In this document: positions 1 through 7,574 of the stretch, piece after piece | Layout of the letters: each line of letters begins with the position of its first letter | How positions within the stretch are numbered: the stretch's first letter is position 1 | From: Candidatus Cloacimonadota bacterium | Lineage (GTDB): Bacteria; Cloacimonadota; Cloacimonadia; Cloacimonadales; TCS61 | Length of the DNA: 17,696 bases | Direction of reading: 5' to 3' | Assembly: GCA_030638385.1 (NCBI GenBank) | Contig: DAOWES010000150.1 | Span: 1 to 17,696 of the forward strand | Notes under the pieces: model-generated | Databases searched by the model: none | The model's input: the letters and a program-made list of their open reading frames with translations, nothing else | Told to the model about the DNA's origin: nothing | Position numbers and translations under genes: made by a program

Positions 1-30
1 GGGAAGAATGATAATGTTTGAGGTATAAAC

Positions 31-70
31 AAAAAGGATGATATAGAAAATAATCTAGATCATCCTTTTA
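31..70 (-). terminator. Intrinsic terminator closing the secretin/cargo gene set
   Basis: An 11-bp perfect inverted repeat (arms 32-42 and 59-69, plus-strand AAAAGGATGAT / ATCATCCTTTT) lies 18 bases past the stop codon of the last minus-strand gene. Read on the minus strand, the second arm runs straight into a T tract, as in a Rho-independent terminator. A further TAG/CTA pairing inside the loop, after one mismatch, could lengthen the stem. The arm is rather AT-rich, so efficiency is uncertain. Positions 1-30 show no recognisable gene. Confidence 0.75.
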
Positions 71-87
71 TTATGATAGTCTCATTC

Positions 88-2280
88 TTATTTCAAAAGC
101 ATAAATTTTTGGGTTGCAATTGTATGTTTCTCGGATTGGAGTTTTACAAAATATAAGCCACTTGAAACGAGCTTATTATTTGCATCTTTCCCATCCCAGA
201 CAATCGAATGCTGATCTGCTGGTAGCAAATCGCTGATAAGTGTTTTTACTTTCTGACCTTTGATGTTATAGATTTCAATATCCATTTGTTCGCTTTGTTT
301 GTTGCTGAACTGAATTGTTACGCCACCTGCGCGACCGATATTTGAAGGATAAAAAGGATTTGGATAAATTTCCAGTTTAGAAAGTATGGGATTTTCTTCT
401 GTTGTATTTGCTTGAGAAATAGCACTTTGATGTGGAGTCTCGATATCTCCAATAGTTGTATTATCTTTAAAGATGATAACCTCATTATTTGTGTAGATTG
501 TGTCATCTGCTTCATTGTAGATTTTTATGCTGAGCTTTTCGTCAATCTCATTTCCAACTACTGTAATATACCAAAAACCATAATCTCCAACTTTCTGCCA
601 CACGCCAATTCCGTGGCAATCATCTTCACCCCCGGAGCCAAAAACACCTACACTATTATTGCCTAAGTTTTCAAATTGTTCTTCATTAATTTGCACCTGA
701 ACAATCATTACCATTGAATATTGAGTTCCCGATATTACTTTCCAATCCGGAACTTCTCGAAATTTTTTATTATTTGCTTTGGGAGTAATTCTCGATTCGT
801 TTGAGTAGGTTAAATTATCAGCAGCGTTCATATTGATCTTATAACCATTTCCCTGAGTCATATATTCCAAATTTCCAACCCAACTTCCGGGAGGATTATA
901 ATAAAATGCTGTCTCATCTTGATCTTTAATTTGCAATACATTTGGCAATACTGATGATAAAGCATTATTTAAATTCATGTTATCTTGAGAGAAATATGCA
1001 ATCCAATTCCAGTTTTCTGCCAAAGCAATAGGAGTATTGAGAGCAATCGCTTCTCCTGAAATGGTCATTTGATCCGGTTGAAGCATCTTGATCAAATAAG
1101 CATCACCAACAGATATTTTTTCCAAGTCTCCAACCCAACTATTTAAACTTGGATAGTAAGTTGATGAACTATTTTGATTTTTAATTTGATAGATATTGGA
1201 ATTGATTGAAGAGAATAAGGTTGAGATGGCGGGATCTTCCGGTTGAACATAAAATGAAACCCAATTCCAATTGCTATTAAGGTTGATAGTTTGTTCAATG
1301 AAACCGGCTGTTAGTGTGAATGGGGAAGTTGGTTCGCCATATACAGCATTATTTAAGAAAGAGACAGTTTCTACACACACATTCTCTTTGGCATCAAAAT
1401 AGGAAAATTTTATCTCTTCTCCATTTGTATCTCCTACAATAGTGAAAAACCAATATCCCTCCCAATATGGCAGATTTGCCGGTTCCCAAGTTGCTATTGC
1501 TCTACAATCTTCATAGCCACCGGGGCCAAATGCTCCTAGAAAATTCTGTGAGTTATTGGGTATAATTTTTCCGCCTATTTGCAGATTTGCCATTACAGTA
1601 AAGCTGTATTGATTTCCTGCCATTACATTCCAATCAATTAAACTAAAATTCACATTTTCGGTAGTTTGGCCATTTGATACTAATATGGTTGAGCTTACGT
1701 TGGAATAATAATTTTTCAAAACTGCGGAAATTGTGTAAGTTCCGGGAGGAACGCTGAGAGAATAATTCCCATTTTCATCAGGATGAGTAGAAGTGCCATT
1801 TGCATAAATTGTTACATCTGTAATATTTGCCGGCACGGAGTGGGTGTTGATTATGGAGATTTGCCCATTAATGGTTCCATTTGCCAAACCGGAAGTAATC
1901 TGAAATGGACTTGATGGAGTTCCAATTACGACGTTATCAGAAAAATTTACTATTTTATTACATTCAACAATTTCATCATTTGCCGAATTGTACATGAGAA
2001 AAGAGATATCTTCTCCATTGTTATCACTAACAATAGTGAAATACCAATATCCGGCCTCATCCCACATTCCCAAACCACGGCAATCTTCTTGCCCACCGGG
2101 GCCGAAAGCGCCAAATATATTAGCACCTTCGCCGGTGAAATCTGCATCGTTAATAGTTCCCGAGGCAATAACTACCATAGAATATTGTGTTCCTGATATT
2201 TGTTGCCAAGCAGGTGCTGCTGCCCACAAGTTGCCTACTAATAGGAGAACAGAAAACAATATTATTTTTGAAATTTTCAT
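88..2280 (-). CDS. Secreted repeat protein with C-terminal sorting domain (730 aa)
   Basis: This is a predicted secreted or surface-displayed modular protein; I do not know its ligand. Residues 1-21 form a signal peptide (hydrophobic core ending in LWA/AA). The order is: repeat domain R1 (about 26-131), a carboxypeptidase-regulatory-like beta sandwich (132-215, with ENGNYSLSVPPGTYTI), R2 (217-326), two WNW-type repeats (337-400 and 422-485), R3 (512-612), and a FlgD-like C-terminal sorting domain (about 630-730) with NPFYP at 641-645, YNIKGQKV at 671-678 and a final KFMLLK. R1 and R2 each carry a cysteine pair (67/107 and 259/302); R3 keeps only C555. ATG at 2280 is preceded by a weak AGG, and the gene begins 17 bases after the preceding homologous gene, so the two are probably co-transcribed. 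Sorting domains of this style direct type IX secretion in Bacteroidota; whether that route exists here cannot be seen. Confidence 0.9.
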   Translation of the reverse strand: MKISKIILFSVLLLVGNLWAAAPAWQQISGTQYSMVVIASGTINDADFTGEGANIFGAFGPGGQEDCRGLGMWDEAGYWYFTIVSDNNGEDISFLMYNSANDEIVECNKIVNFSDNVVIGTPSSPFQITSGLANGTINGQISIINTHSVPANITDVTIYANGTSTHPDENGNYSLSVPPGTYTISAVLKNYYSNVSSTILVSNGQTTENVNFSLIDWNVMAGNQYSFTVMANLQIGGKIIPNNSQNFLGAFGPGGYEDCRAIATWEPANLPYWEGYWFFTIVGDTNGEEIKFSYFDAKENVCVETVSFLNNAVYGEPTSPFTLTAGFIEQTINLNSNWNWVSFYVQPEDPAISTLFSSINSNIYQIKNQNSSSTYYPSLNSWVGDLEKISVGDAYLIKMLQPDQMTISGEAIALNTPIALAENWNWIAYFSQDNMNLNNALSSVLPNVLQIKDQDETAFYYNPPGSWVGNLEYMTQGNGYKINMNAADNLTYSNESRITPKANNKKFREVPDWKVISGTQYSMVMIVQVQINEEQFENLGNNSVGVFGSGGEDDCHGIGVWQKVGDYGFWYITVVGNEIDEKLSIKIYNEADDTIYTNNEVIIFKDNTTIGDIETPHQSAISQANTTEENPILSKLEIYPNPFYPSNIGRAGGVTIQFSNKQSEQMDIEIYNIKGQKVKTLISDLLPADQHSIVWDGKDANNKLVSSGLYFVKLQSEKHTIATQKFMLLK
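246..274. repeat. 29-bp near-identical DNA copy in the two sorting domains (copy 1)
   Basis: This 29-base stretch matches 2453-2481 with a single difference (G at 262 against A at 2469). It encodes the KGQKV core of the C-terminal sorting domain in both large secreted proteins. Identity at the DNA level exceeds that of the flanking coding sequence, which points to recent duplication, gene conversion or strong constraint. Confidence 0.8.
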
Positions 2281-2288
2281 ATTATCGC

Positions 2289-2309
2289 CTAATTAAATTA
2301 TTTAATTAG
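2289..2309. repeat. 21-bp perfect palindrome over the stop codon between the two cargo genes
   Basis: The sequence CTAATTAAAT-T-ATTTAATTAG has 10-bp perfect arms around one central base. It spans the TAA stop (2298-2300) of the upstream gene and ends 8 bases from the ATG of the downstream gene. It has no GC core and no following T tract, so it is not a convincing terminator. It might be an mRNA processing site or an operator, or chance in AT-rich DNA. Confidence 0.4.
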
Positions 2310-5300
2310 AAGCATTTTACTTGTTTGATCAAATGAGCCTGAATTTAAACGATAGAAATATACACCACTTGCAACAGATTGATTGCTATCATCTTTTCCA
2401 TTCCAAATTGCACTATGCTTTCCTGCATCTAATTTACTATTAACCAAAGTTCTTACTTTCTGACCTTTAATGTTATAGATTGCTAAAACAGTGGGTTGCT
2501 GCGAACTAAGTTGGAATCTGATAGTTGTTGTAGGATTAAATGGATTTGGACTATTTTGTTCAAGAACATTAATTTCATTAATTGCAATGTCTTCATCTCT
2601 AAATTCAATTTTTATTGGATCTTTAGGATTACCGAGAATTGCATTTGCAGCGAAGCTAATAGAGTTTGCTGAATTGATGATTTTTCCGGAAAGGTTATCA
2701 TATTTTCTAAACTCAAGTTCAGATGAACTTTCTGAAACTGTAAAATACCAAAAATCATTAATTTGAGTTCCGATTGAATGGCATTTACCTTGCGCATCAA
2801 ATAATCCGATAGAAATATTTTTGCTATCAATATTTGGTTGAGCCATTACAATCATGTTATTTTCATTTCCACCAACTAAATTCCAGCTAGTTTTAGAAAC
2901 ATCTTTTGGTTCAACATTTCTGGTTTCTTCTACCGGAAGTGGGTAGATAATATTAACGGGGCTTGATGGTTCAATTTTCGCATGCCAGTATAGTAGATAG
3001 GCATTACCCGGTGATAACGTTGTGAGATCTCCAATCCAGCCACCATAATAAACAGCAGATTTGGTTTGAGTTTTTATCACAGAAGTATCGGGAATAGTGA
3101 TACTTTGGAAAGCCGTTACAAGATCCATCTCTTCATAAGGATAGTAACTAATCCAATTATAACCTTGAGAAACTGAAATCGGATTAATAATCGGATTAAT
3201 TTTTTTACCGGTAATTGTGAAACCGGTAACTGCGGAAGGAATATTTAGTTTATAGCCTTTTGGATATTCAACAAAACCTAATGTTCCTACCCAATTTCCA
3301 CTAGCCGGGTCATAGATGCTAGATTGAGTTTGATTTTTTATCTGAAGATCATTAAAGTTGGCTGATAATGGTTCAAGATCGTTAAATACTGATGTTATTG
3401 CTGTATTTGCCGGAGAGAGATTTGTTGAGATCCAATTCCAGTTTTCCACAAGATCAAAAGTCTGATCATGATCCGGTGATGGAATGGTGAGGTTGTCGCT
3501 GTAATCATTATTGGGCTCGGTTGGGAAAAAGAATGTTTGGTCGCAATCTTCTACAATACTGGTTTCGGTGTTGTATGTTTTGAATGTAATTGGGTCTGTT
3601 CCGGAGACATTATCTCCCACTAAAGTAACATACCAATATCCGGCCAATGAGAAGTAATTGCACCATTTGGGGTGACTTCCTTCTATCCAAACTCCAACTC
3701 CTCGGCACTCTCCACTTGGTCCGAAGGCTGCTAGTTGATTATTATTCCCACCAATGAAGAATTCTCCATCATAACTAGTTGTTGCGTAAAAAGTTGTACT
3801 GTATTGAGTTCCGGTGATTTGAGCCCAATTCAAAAGAGCAAAATCTACACTGTCAGTAATAACATCAGAGTACACTTTTATTCCTGTAAGGTTTACAGTT
3901 GCATATCCATCCAATGAAGCTGTTACTATCTTTTCTCCATTATCTAGCTCCAGAGAATAATCTCCATTAATATCCGGATTTGTAGTTGAACCATCACAAG
4001 AGATAACAACATTTTCTATATTTCCAGCCCCATTTACCAGATTAACTTTTCCGGTAATTGTGCCGGTATATTTAATTAACTCAAGAGCAAAATCGTTATC
4101 TACATTTGCTTGGGAAGCTTGAACAATTACATCTTGAAGTGTTTGACTCTGATAACCATTTAAAGTAGCAGTAACATCATAGCTCCCCGGAGAAATTTCT
4201 AGAGTATATTCATAATAGGCAATTGTACCGGGTTCATTTGGATCATCAACCGAATAAGGATTGGTAGTTAGATTTCCGGCGCTAATAACTACCTCTGTAA
4301 TTTCTCCAATTCCTTCAATAGTAACTTTTCCAATTATATGTCCCGGAGGAGGAGGGGAGAGTTCAAAGTTTTTTATAACAATTTGATTATCTACAGTAAT
4401 ATTATCATAAGTTAGCGAATTATATCCGGTAAGCTCAGCTATTATGGAATATGTTCCGATACCTAAGCTAAGTAAATAATTACCTTCAGCATCGGGAGAA
4501 GTTGTGGTTGTATCGGTTGCGGAAATTGCAGTAATAAGAACATCAGTTATTGTACCTGATCCTCCGTTAAGGGTAACTATTCCACGGATTCCATTTTGAG
4601 TGAAGTTATAAGCTCCCATATCGGCAATTGTACCATCCGCATCAGAATAGTTGGGATTTCCGGTATCAATACAAGGAGATTTTGTTTCATCCGGAGTAGG
4701 GATATTACTCCATGAAAGTGTATAGTCTGCGTTAAATAGAGGATTTGTATCAATACAACCTTGGCCAAAATAATTTTCATTCGTAGCGAATTGAAGAAGT
4801 GAATAAGTTGCATTAATTGATGCAAGAGATTGATTATAAATATTATTTAAGGCGTTACGATAAACAATAGAGTTAATGATAACAAAGGATGACTTGTATA
4901 GATTTGCGAATCCGCTACCATCTTGATTAGCTATGTTATCGGCTATTGTTACGCTCTCAAGAGTAACAACAGAGCTGTTAAATCCATAAATACCTCCACC
5001 ATCCCCTTCGGTAGAGTTTCCGGTAATTTCTGTGAATGAAATATCGACAGTTGAATTTGAAATATGTAATCCACCACCACCATAAGTAGCTGTGTTGTTT
5101 TTGATAATTGAATTTGTAATTGTTGGCTCGGAATCTTGCATGGAAATACCGGCTCCACCGGAAGCAACATTGGCATTGATAATTAAATTGTCTATAGCGA
5201 TATCTGAATTTTCCAAATAAATTCCACCACCGTTTTCCACTGCAGAACAGTTGCAGATAGTTGAATTATTTATTTCTAAGTTTGATGAATTGATGGCATA

Positions 5301-5708
5301 GATACCGCCACCTCTGCCATCATGAGAAATATCTGTTGCTTTTCCATACTCAATATCACAATAATCAATTATTGATGAACCTAATAAATTGTTATCGGTA
5401 TTTGAAAATCTTAATCCTGCCCAGCCTTCTACAGTGTTGGCAGCAGTGATTGTAACTTTTTCTGCTGAAGAACCGGAAACTAGCAGTTGACCTTCCACTA
5501 TAAACTTGAAATGTCCCTGAAATTCGACGGTTGTACCCGCTTCAATAGTTAATAGATCAACACTTTGAACAATTATTTCGCCGGAAATTTGGTAAGGGCT
5601 GCCGGCAGCATTCCAAGTTCCACTAACGTTTCCCGCAGGTATTACTGTTTGAGAAAATGCAGAAATAGTAATAATCATAAAAATTGTAATAATAAGATTT
5701 TTTTTCAT
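2298..5708 (-). CDS. Large secreted beta-helix repeat protein with C-terminal sorting domain (1136 aa)
   Basis: This is a predicted extracellular or outer-surface protein of unknown ligand. Residues 1-19 form a signal peptide (MKKNL, hydrophobic core, AFSQ). Residues about 40-300 form a right-handed parallel beta-helix with repeated GGGIY / GGGLH turns and NN-T/NS-I ladders, of the kind found in polymorphic outer-membrane proteins and pectate-lyase-like folds; I see no catalytic site. Then come a C-I-D-T-G-N loop (346-351), three carboxypeptidase-regulatory-like sandwiches (about 372-452, 456-545, 549-625), GTQYS domain R4 (628-745, C668 and C722), a tandem WNW pair (755-910), divergent domain R5 (940-1035) and a FlgD-like sorting domain (1043-1136; NPFNP 1055-1059, YNIKGQKV 1078-1085). 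The ATG has an AAGGA Shine-Dalgarno six bases upstream. The gene is the paralogue and operon partner of the next, 730-residue gene. Confidence 0.9.
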   Translation of the reverse strand: MKKNLIITIFMIITISAFSQTVIPAGNVSGTWNAAGSPYQISGEIIVQSVDLLTIEAGTTVEFQGHFKFIVEGQLLVSGSSAEKVTITAANTVEGWAGLRFSNTDNNLLGSSIIDYCDIEYGKATDISHDGRGGGIYAINSSNLEINNSTICNCSAVENGGGIYLENSDIAIDNLIINANVASGGAGISMQDSEPTITNSIIKNNTATYGGGGLHISNSTVDISFTEITGNSTEGDGGGIYGFNSSVVTLESVTIADNIANQDGSGFANLYKSSFVIINSIVYRNALNNIYNQSLASINATYSLLQFATNENYFGQGCIDTNPLFNADYTLSWSNIPTPDETKSPCIDTGNPNYSDADGTIADMGAYNFTQNGIRGIVTLNGGSGTITDVLITAISATDTTTTSPDAEGNYLLSLGIGTYSIIAELTGYNSLTYDNITVDNQIVIKNFELSPPPPGHIIGKVTIEGIGEITEVVISAGNLTTNPYSVDDPNEPGTIAYYEYTLEISPGSYDVTATLNGYQSQTLQDVIVQASQANVDNDFALELIKYTGTITGKVNLVNGAGNIENVVISCDGSTTNPDINGDYSLELDNGEKIVTASLDGYATVNLTGIKVYSDVITDSVDFALLNWAQITGTQYSTTFYATTSYDGEFFIGGNNNQLAAFGPSGECRGVGVWIEGSHPKWCNYFSLAGYWYVTLVGDNVSGTDPITFKTYNTETSIVEDCDQTFFFPTEPNNDYSDNLTIPSPDHDQTFDLVENWNWISTNLSPANTAITSVFNDLEPLSANFNDLQIKNQTQSSIYDPASGNWVGTLGFVEYPKGYKLNIPSAVTGFTITGKKINPIINPISVSQGYNWISYYPYEEMDLVTAFQSITIPDTSVIKTQTKSAVYYGGWIGDLTTLSPGNAYLLYWHAKIEPSSPVNIIYPLPVEETRNVEPKDVSKTSWNLVGGNENNMIVMAQPNIDSKNISIGLFDAQGKCHSIGTQINDFWYFTVSESSSELEFRKYDNLSGKIINSANSISFAANAILGNPKDPIKIEFRDEDIAINEINVLEQNSPNPFNPTTTIRFQLSSQQPTVLAIYNIKGQKVRTLVNSKLDAGKHSAIWNGKDDSNQSVASGVYFYRLNSGSFDQTSKMLLIK
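2453..2481. repeat. 29-bp near-identical DNA copy in the two sorting domains (copy 2)
   Basis: Partner of 246-274, in the same orientation, within the sorting domain of the 1136-residue protein. The two copies are about 2.2 kb apart, so they could support recombination that deletes one gene of the pair. Confidence 0.8.
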
Positions 5709-5761
5709 AAAATTTCCTTGTTTTTTGCTTTTTTTTAAGATTTAATTATTGTTTGTAATAT

Positions 5762-5773
5762 AAAAAAAAAAAA
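5762..5773 (-). repeat. 12-base poly-T tract (minus strand) after the LVIVD gene stop
   Basis: Twelve T in a row on the minus strand follow immediately after the TAA stop (5774-5776), in the 65-base gap before the 1136-residue gene. No strong hairpin precedes it, so it is not a standard terminator. It could still cause pausing or partial termination that lowers cargo expression relative to the secretin genes, and the tract is prone to length variation. The rest of the gap holds the cargo gene's Shine-Dalgarno and no clear promoter. Confidence 0.6.
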
Positions 5774-7561
5774 TTAAGACCGAACCTGAATTATTTTCAT
5801 ACCTTCATTATCTGTTATAAATAGATAACTTCCAAAATTATAAACAGAAACCGGTTTAGTTTGCATTGGATAAATTGCAATCTGATAAGGATTATTGATA
5901 TCTGAAATATCTAAGATTATTATTCCAAGATCTTTATCTATTAAATATACATAATTATCTTGAACTGCGACGTCATAAACAAAGCCGTTAGTTTGATAAT
6001 TTTTTAGGAGAAATGGCGCAGAAGCATTATTAACATCGAATATATCTAAACCGTCTTCACCATTGGTAACAAAAGCTATTCCATTTGCAATAGCTATATT
6101 ATTTGCTAGTCCGGAAGCAGGTAGAGATGCTATTAGAGAGGGATTAGCAGGATTCTGCACATCCATGATAGAAAATCCATCCAAACCATTTGTGATATAG
6201 GCATAGTGACCATCTAAACAGAGATTACGCGCCAAACCATTTGTGCTGGTGTTTGTGATTATAATTGGTGACATCGAACTGATATAAGCAGTGGTAAGTC
6301 CGGCTTTGCCACTGGCAATATAAGCATGATCACCGGCAACAGCGATTCCATTTGGAACTCCATCAATTTTAGCACTGCCTGTAATATATGGATTTTCCGG
6401 GACAGAAAGGTCTATCTTGGTTAATAAGCCCGGAGATTTTCCCGAATTACTGGCCACATAAATGAAATTTCCGGATAAGGACGCAGATAATGTTCGATCT
6501 GGAATTTCCAGATTTACTAATTGGCTTGGCTTATCTGTATTGTTGCAATCAATTACCTCTAATCCATTATAATTATCTGCAACAAAGGCAAATAAATTAT
6601 TAACCTCAATATCAATTGCCTCGCCGGCAGTTTTAAAAGAACCAATGAGATCAAGTCTTACATTTACAGTTTGTGTCTCGCAATAGCTAGAACTGATCTC
6701 TCCCAGATAAGAGCAAACTCGATATTGCAGAGTAGCTGCCGGGAAATCAACATCGTCGATCCAAAATGTTTTGTTGCTGTCAATAGTAGCAATTTTGGTT
6801 TCCCAAGGTAGTTCACCTAATTTTCGATCAATATAAAATCCATCTTCACCAAAGCTATTATCGACCCAATTCAATCGTATTTTATTTACATCCGGTTTGG
6901 TTAATTGTAAGTGAGAAGGTGCACCTAATGTGGTTTTAATAGAATTATTTAAACTATTTGATTCACTATCTCCAAAATAAGCGAAAAGTCTATATTCAAT
7001 TGATTCAAAGGCATTTACTTTATCAATATAAGATTCTGTATTGCTCTCAATTTTTAGATAAGGAGAAATCCACTTTTCATTATTGATGCGTTTTTCCAGA
7101 CAATATCCCTCTTCACCCACACAATTATCTTGCCAAGTAATTTTAACACTATCTTGAGCAGTTTGAGATAAAGTGAAATTAGTTGGAGCAGCTTCATCAG
7201 AAAAATATGCAATTGGATCGGAAAAAGCGTATTCAGTATTAATAGAGAGGTTTTTTGCTTTCACTTTGTATGCATATATCAAAGAATCAGTTGTTCTTAT
7301 TTGATCAGATATTATGCGATTATCTATAACGGTATTAAAATTTTGATCCCAGTTATCTTCACCAACTTTTTTGGCAATAGTAAATTGGATTGAATCACCA
7401 TAAGTTCCACCGCTAAATTGCCAACGTAGATTTATATGAGATACATCTAAGACATCGATGTGCAAATTTGACGGAATATTTGGAATCGTGGGAGCCGTGA
7501 TTTCATCACAACTAAATATTAGTATGGTAAAGATAAATAAAATAAATTTAATTTTTTTCAT
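5774..7561 (-). CDS. Lipoprotein with three FN3-like domains and a seven-bladed LVIVD-type propeller
   Basis: This is a predicted lipid-anchored envelope protein of 595 residues, probably displayed at the periplasmic or outer face of an outer membrane. The start ATG at 7561 gives a clean lipoprotein signal: MKKIKF, a hydrophobic stretch, and lipobox LIFSC with Cys18. An upstream in-frame Met at 7627 would bury this signal inside the secretin gene. Three FN3-like domains follow (about 25-103, 124-211, 213-300; conserved WQ/WV and E-G/D-G-Y/F strands). Residues 304-595 hold seven repeats with the (A/V)-I/V-A-N/D-x-Y/F-A-Y/F-I-A pattern and GL-(I/V)-DV-(N/P) turns, typical of LVIVD propellers. 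It lies 13 bases after the secretin stop, so it may be a secretin-associated or surface binding component. A pilotin-like role is possible but nothing in the sequence shows it. Confidence 0.85.
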   Translation of the reverse strand: MKKIKFILFIFTILIFSCDEITAPTIPNIPSNLHIDVLDVSHINLRWQFSGGTYGDSIQFTIAKKVGEDNWDQNFNTVIDNRIISDQIRTTDSLIYAYKVKAKNLSINTEYAFSDPIAYFSDEAAPTNFTLSQTAQDSVKITWQDNCVGEEGYCLEKRINNEKWISPYLKIESNTESYIDKVNAFESIEYRLFAYFGDSESNSLNNSIKTTLGAPSHLQLTKPDVNKIRLNWVDNSFGEDGFYIDRKLGELPWETKIATIDSNKTFWIDDVDFPAATLQYRVCSYLGEISSSYCETQTVNVRLDLIGSFKTAGEAIDIEVNNLFAFVADNYNGLEVIDCNNTDKPSQLVNLEIPDRTLSASLSGNFIYVASNSGKSPGLLTKIDLSVPENPYITGSAKIDGVPNGIAVAGDHAYIASGKAGLTTAYISSMSPIIITNTSTNGLARNLCLDGHYAYITNGLDGFSIMDVQNPANPSLIASLPASGLANNIAIANGIAFVTNGEDGLDIFDVNNASAPFLLKNYQTNGFVYDVAVQDNYVYLIDKDLGIIILDISDINNPYQIAIYPMQTKPVSVYNFGSYLFITDNEGMKIIQVRS

Positions 7562-7568
7562 AAGAGTA

Positions 7569-7572
7569 CTCC
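7569..7572 (-). promoter_or_regulatory. Shine-Dalgarno that fixes the lipoprotein start at 7561
   Basis: GGAG on the minus strand lies seven bases before the ATG at 7561. It supports this start over the Met at 7627, which would add 22 residues before the lipoprotein signal and overlap the secretin gene. Confidence 0.8.
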
Positions 7573-7574
7573 AT

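Larger units (their letters stand above)
826..3446 (-). repeat. Four copies of a WNW / QIKNQ / W-G-L repeat, in two pairs
   Basis: Each copy is about 65-75 residues: an N-W-N-W-(V/I)-S or A opening, a variable stretch, (Q/V)IK-(N/D/T)Q with Ser/Thr/Ala-rich residues and Tyr, then (S/N/G)W(V/I)G-(D/N/T)L and G-(D/N)-(A/G)Y or KGYKLN. One tandem pair lies at about 826-1272 (730-residue protein, residues 337-485). The other lies at about 2979-3446 (1136-residue protein, residues 755-910). In both proteins the pair follows a GTQYS-type domain and is followed by another, so domain order is conserved between paralogues. Confidence 0.8.
445..3827 (-). repeat. Five dispersed copies of an about 105-residue GTQYS/CRG repeat domain
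   Basis: Five protein-level repeats occur in the two adjacent secreted proteins: R1 1888-2205, R2 1303-1632, R3 445-747, R4 3474-3827 and R5 2604-2891 (all minus strand, approximate edges). The shared pattern is a Trp near the start, G(T/N)QYS, then AFGPGG with an acidic residue and CRG, a GYWYFT(I/L)V block, G-D with acidic residues, and a late NN/DN-IG-P segment. A second cysteine follows 40-54 residues later in R1, R2 and R4 and is missing in R3 and R5. R5 is the most divergent, with its opening GTQYS and AFGPGG changed to GGNENN and LFDAQG. I know similar modules in secreted proteins of this bacterial group but cannot give a formal family name. Confidence 0.85.

Noticed and set aside
1..30. 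End of another gene or a mobile element at the left edge
   Set aside because: Thirty bases past the terminator are too short to assign; no diagnostic sequence is visible.
2604..5708. Pectate lyase or other polysaccharide-cleaving enzyme assignment for the beta-helix protein
   Set aside because: The beta-helix pattern is clear, but no catalytic residues of lyases or hydrolases are recognisable, so no activity is claimed.
5709..5773. Intrinsic terminator after the LVIVD lipoprotein gene
   Set aside because: The T12 tract is there, but the bases before it form only a very weak wobble-paired hairpin; reported as a homopolymer only.
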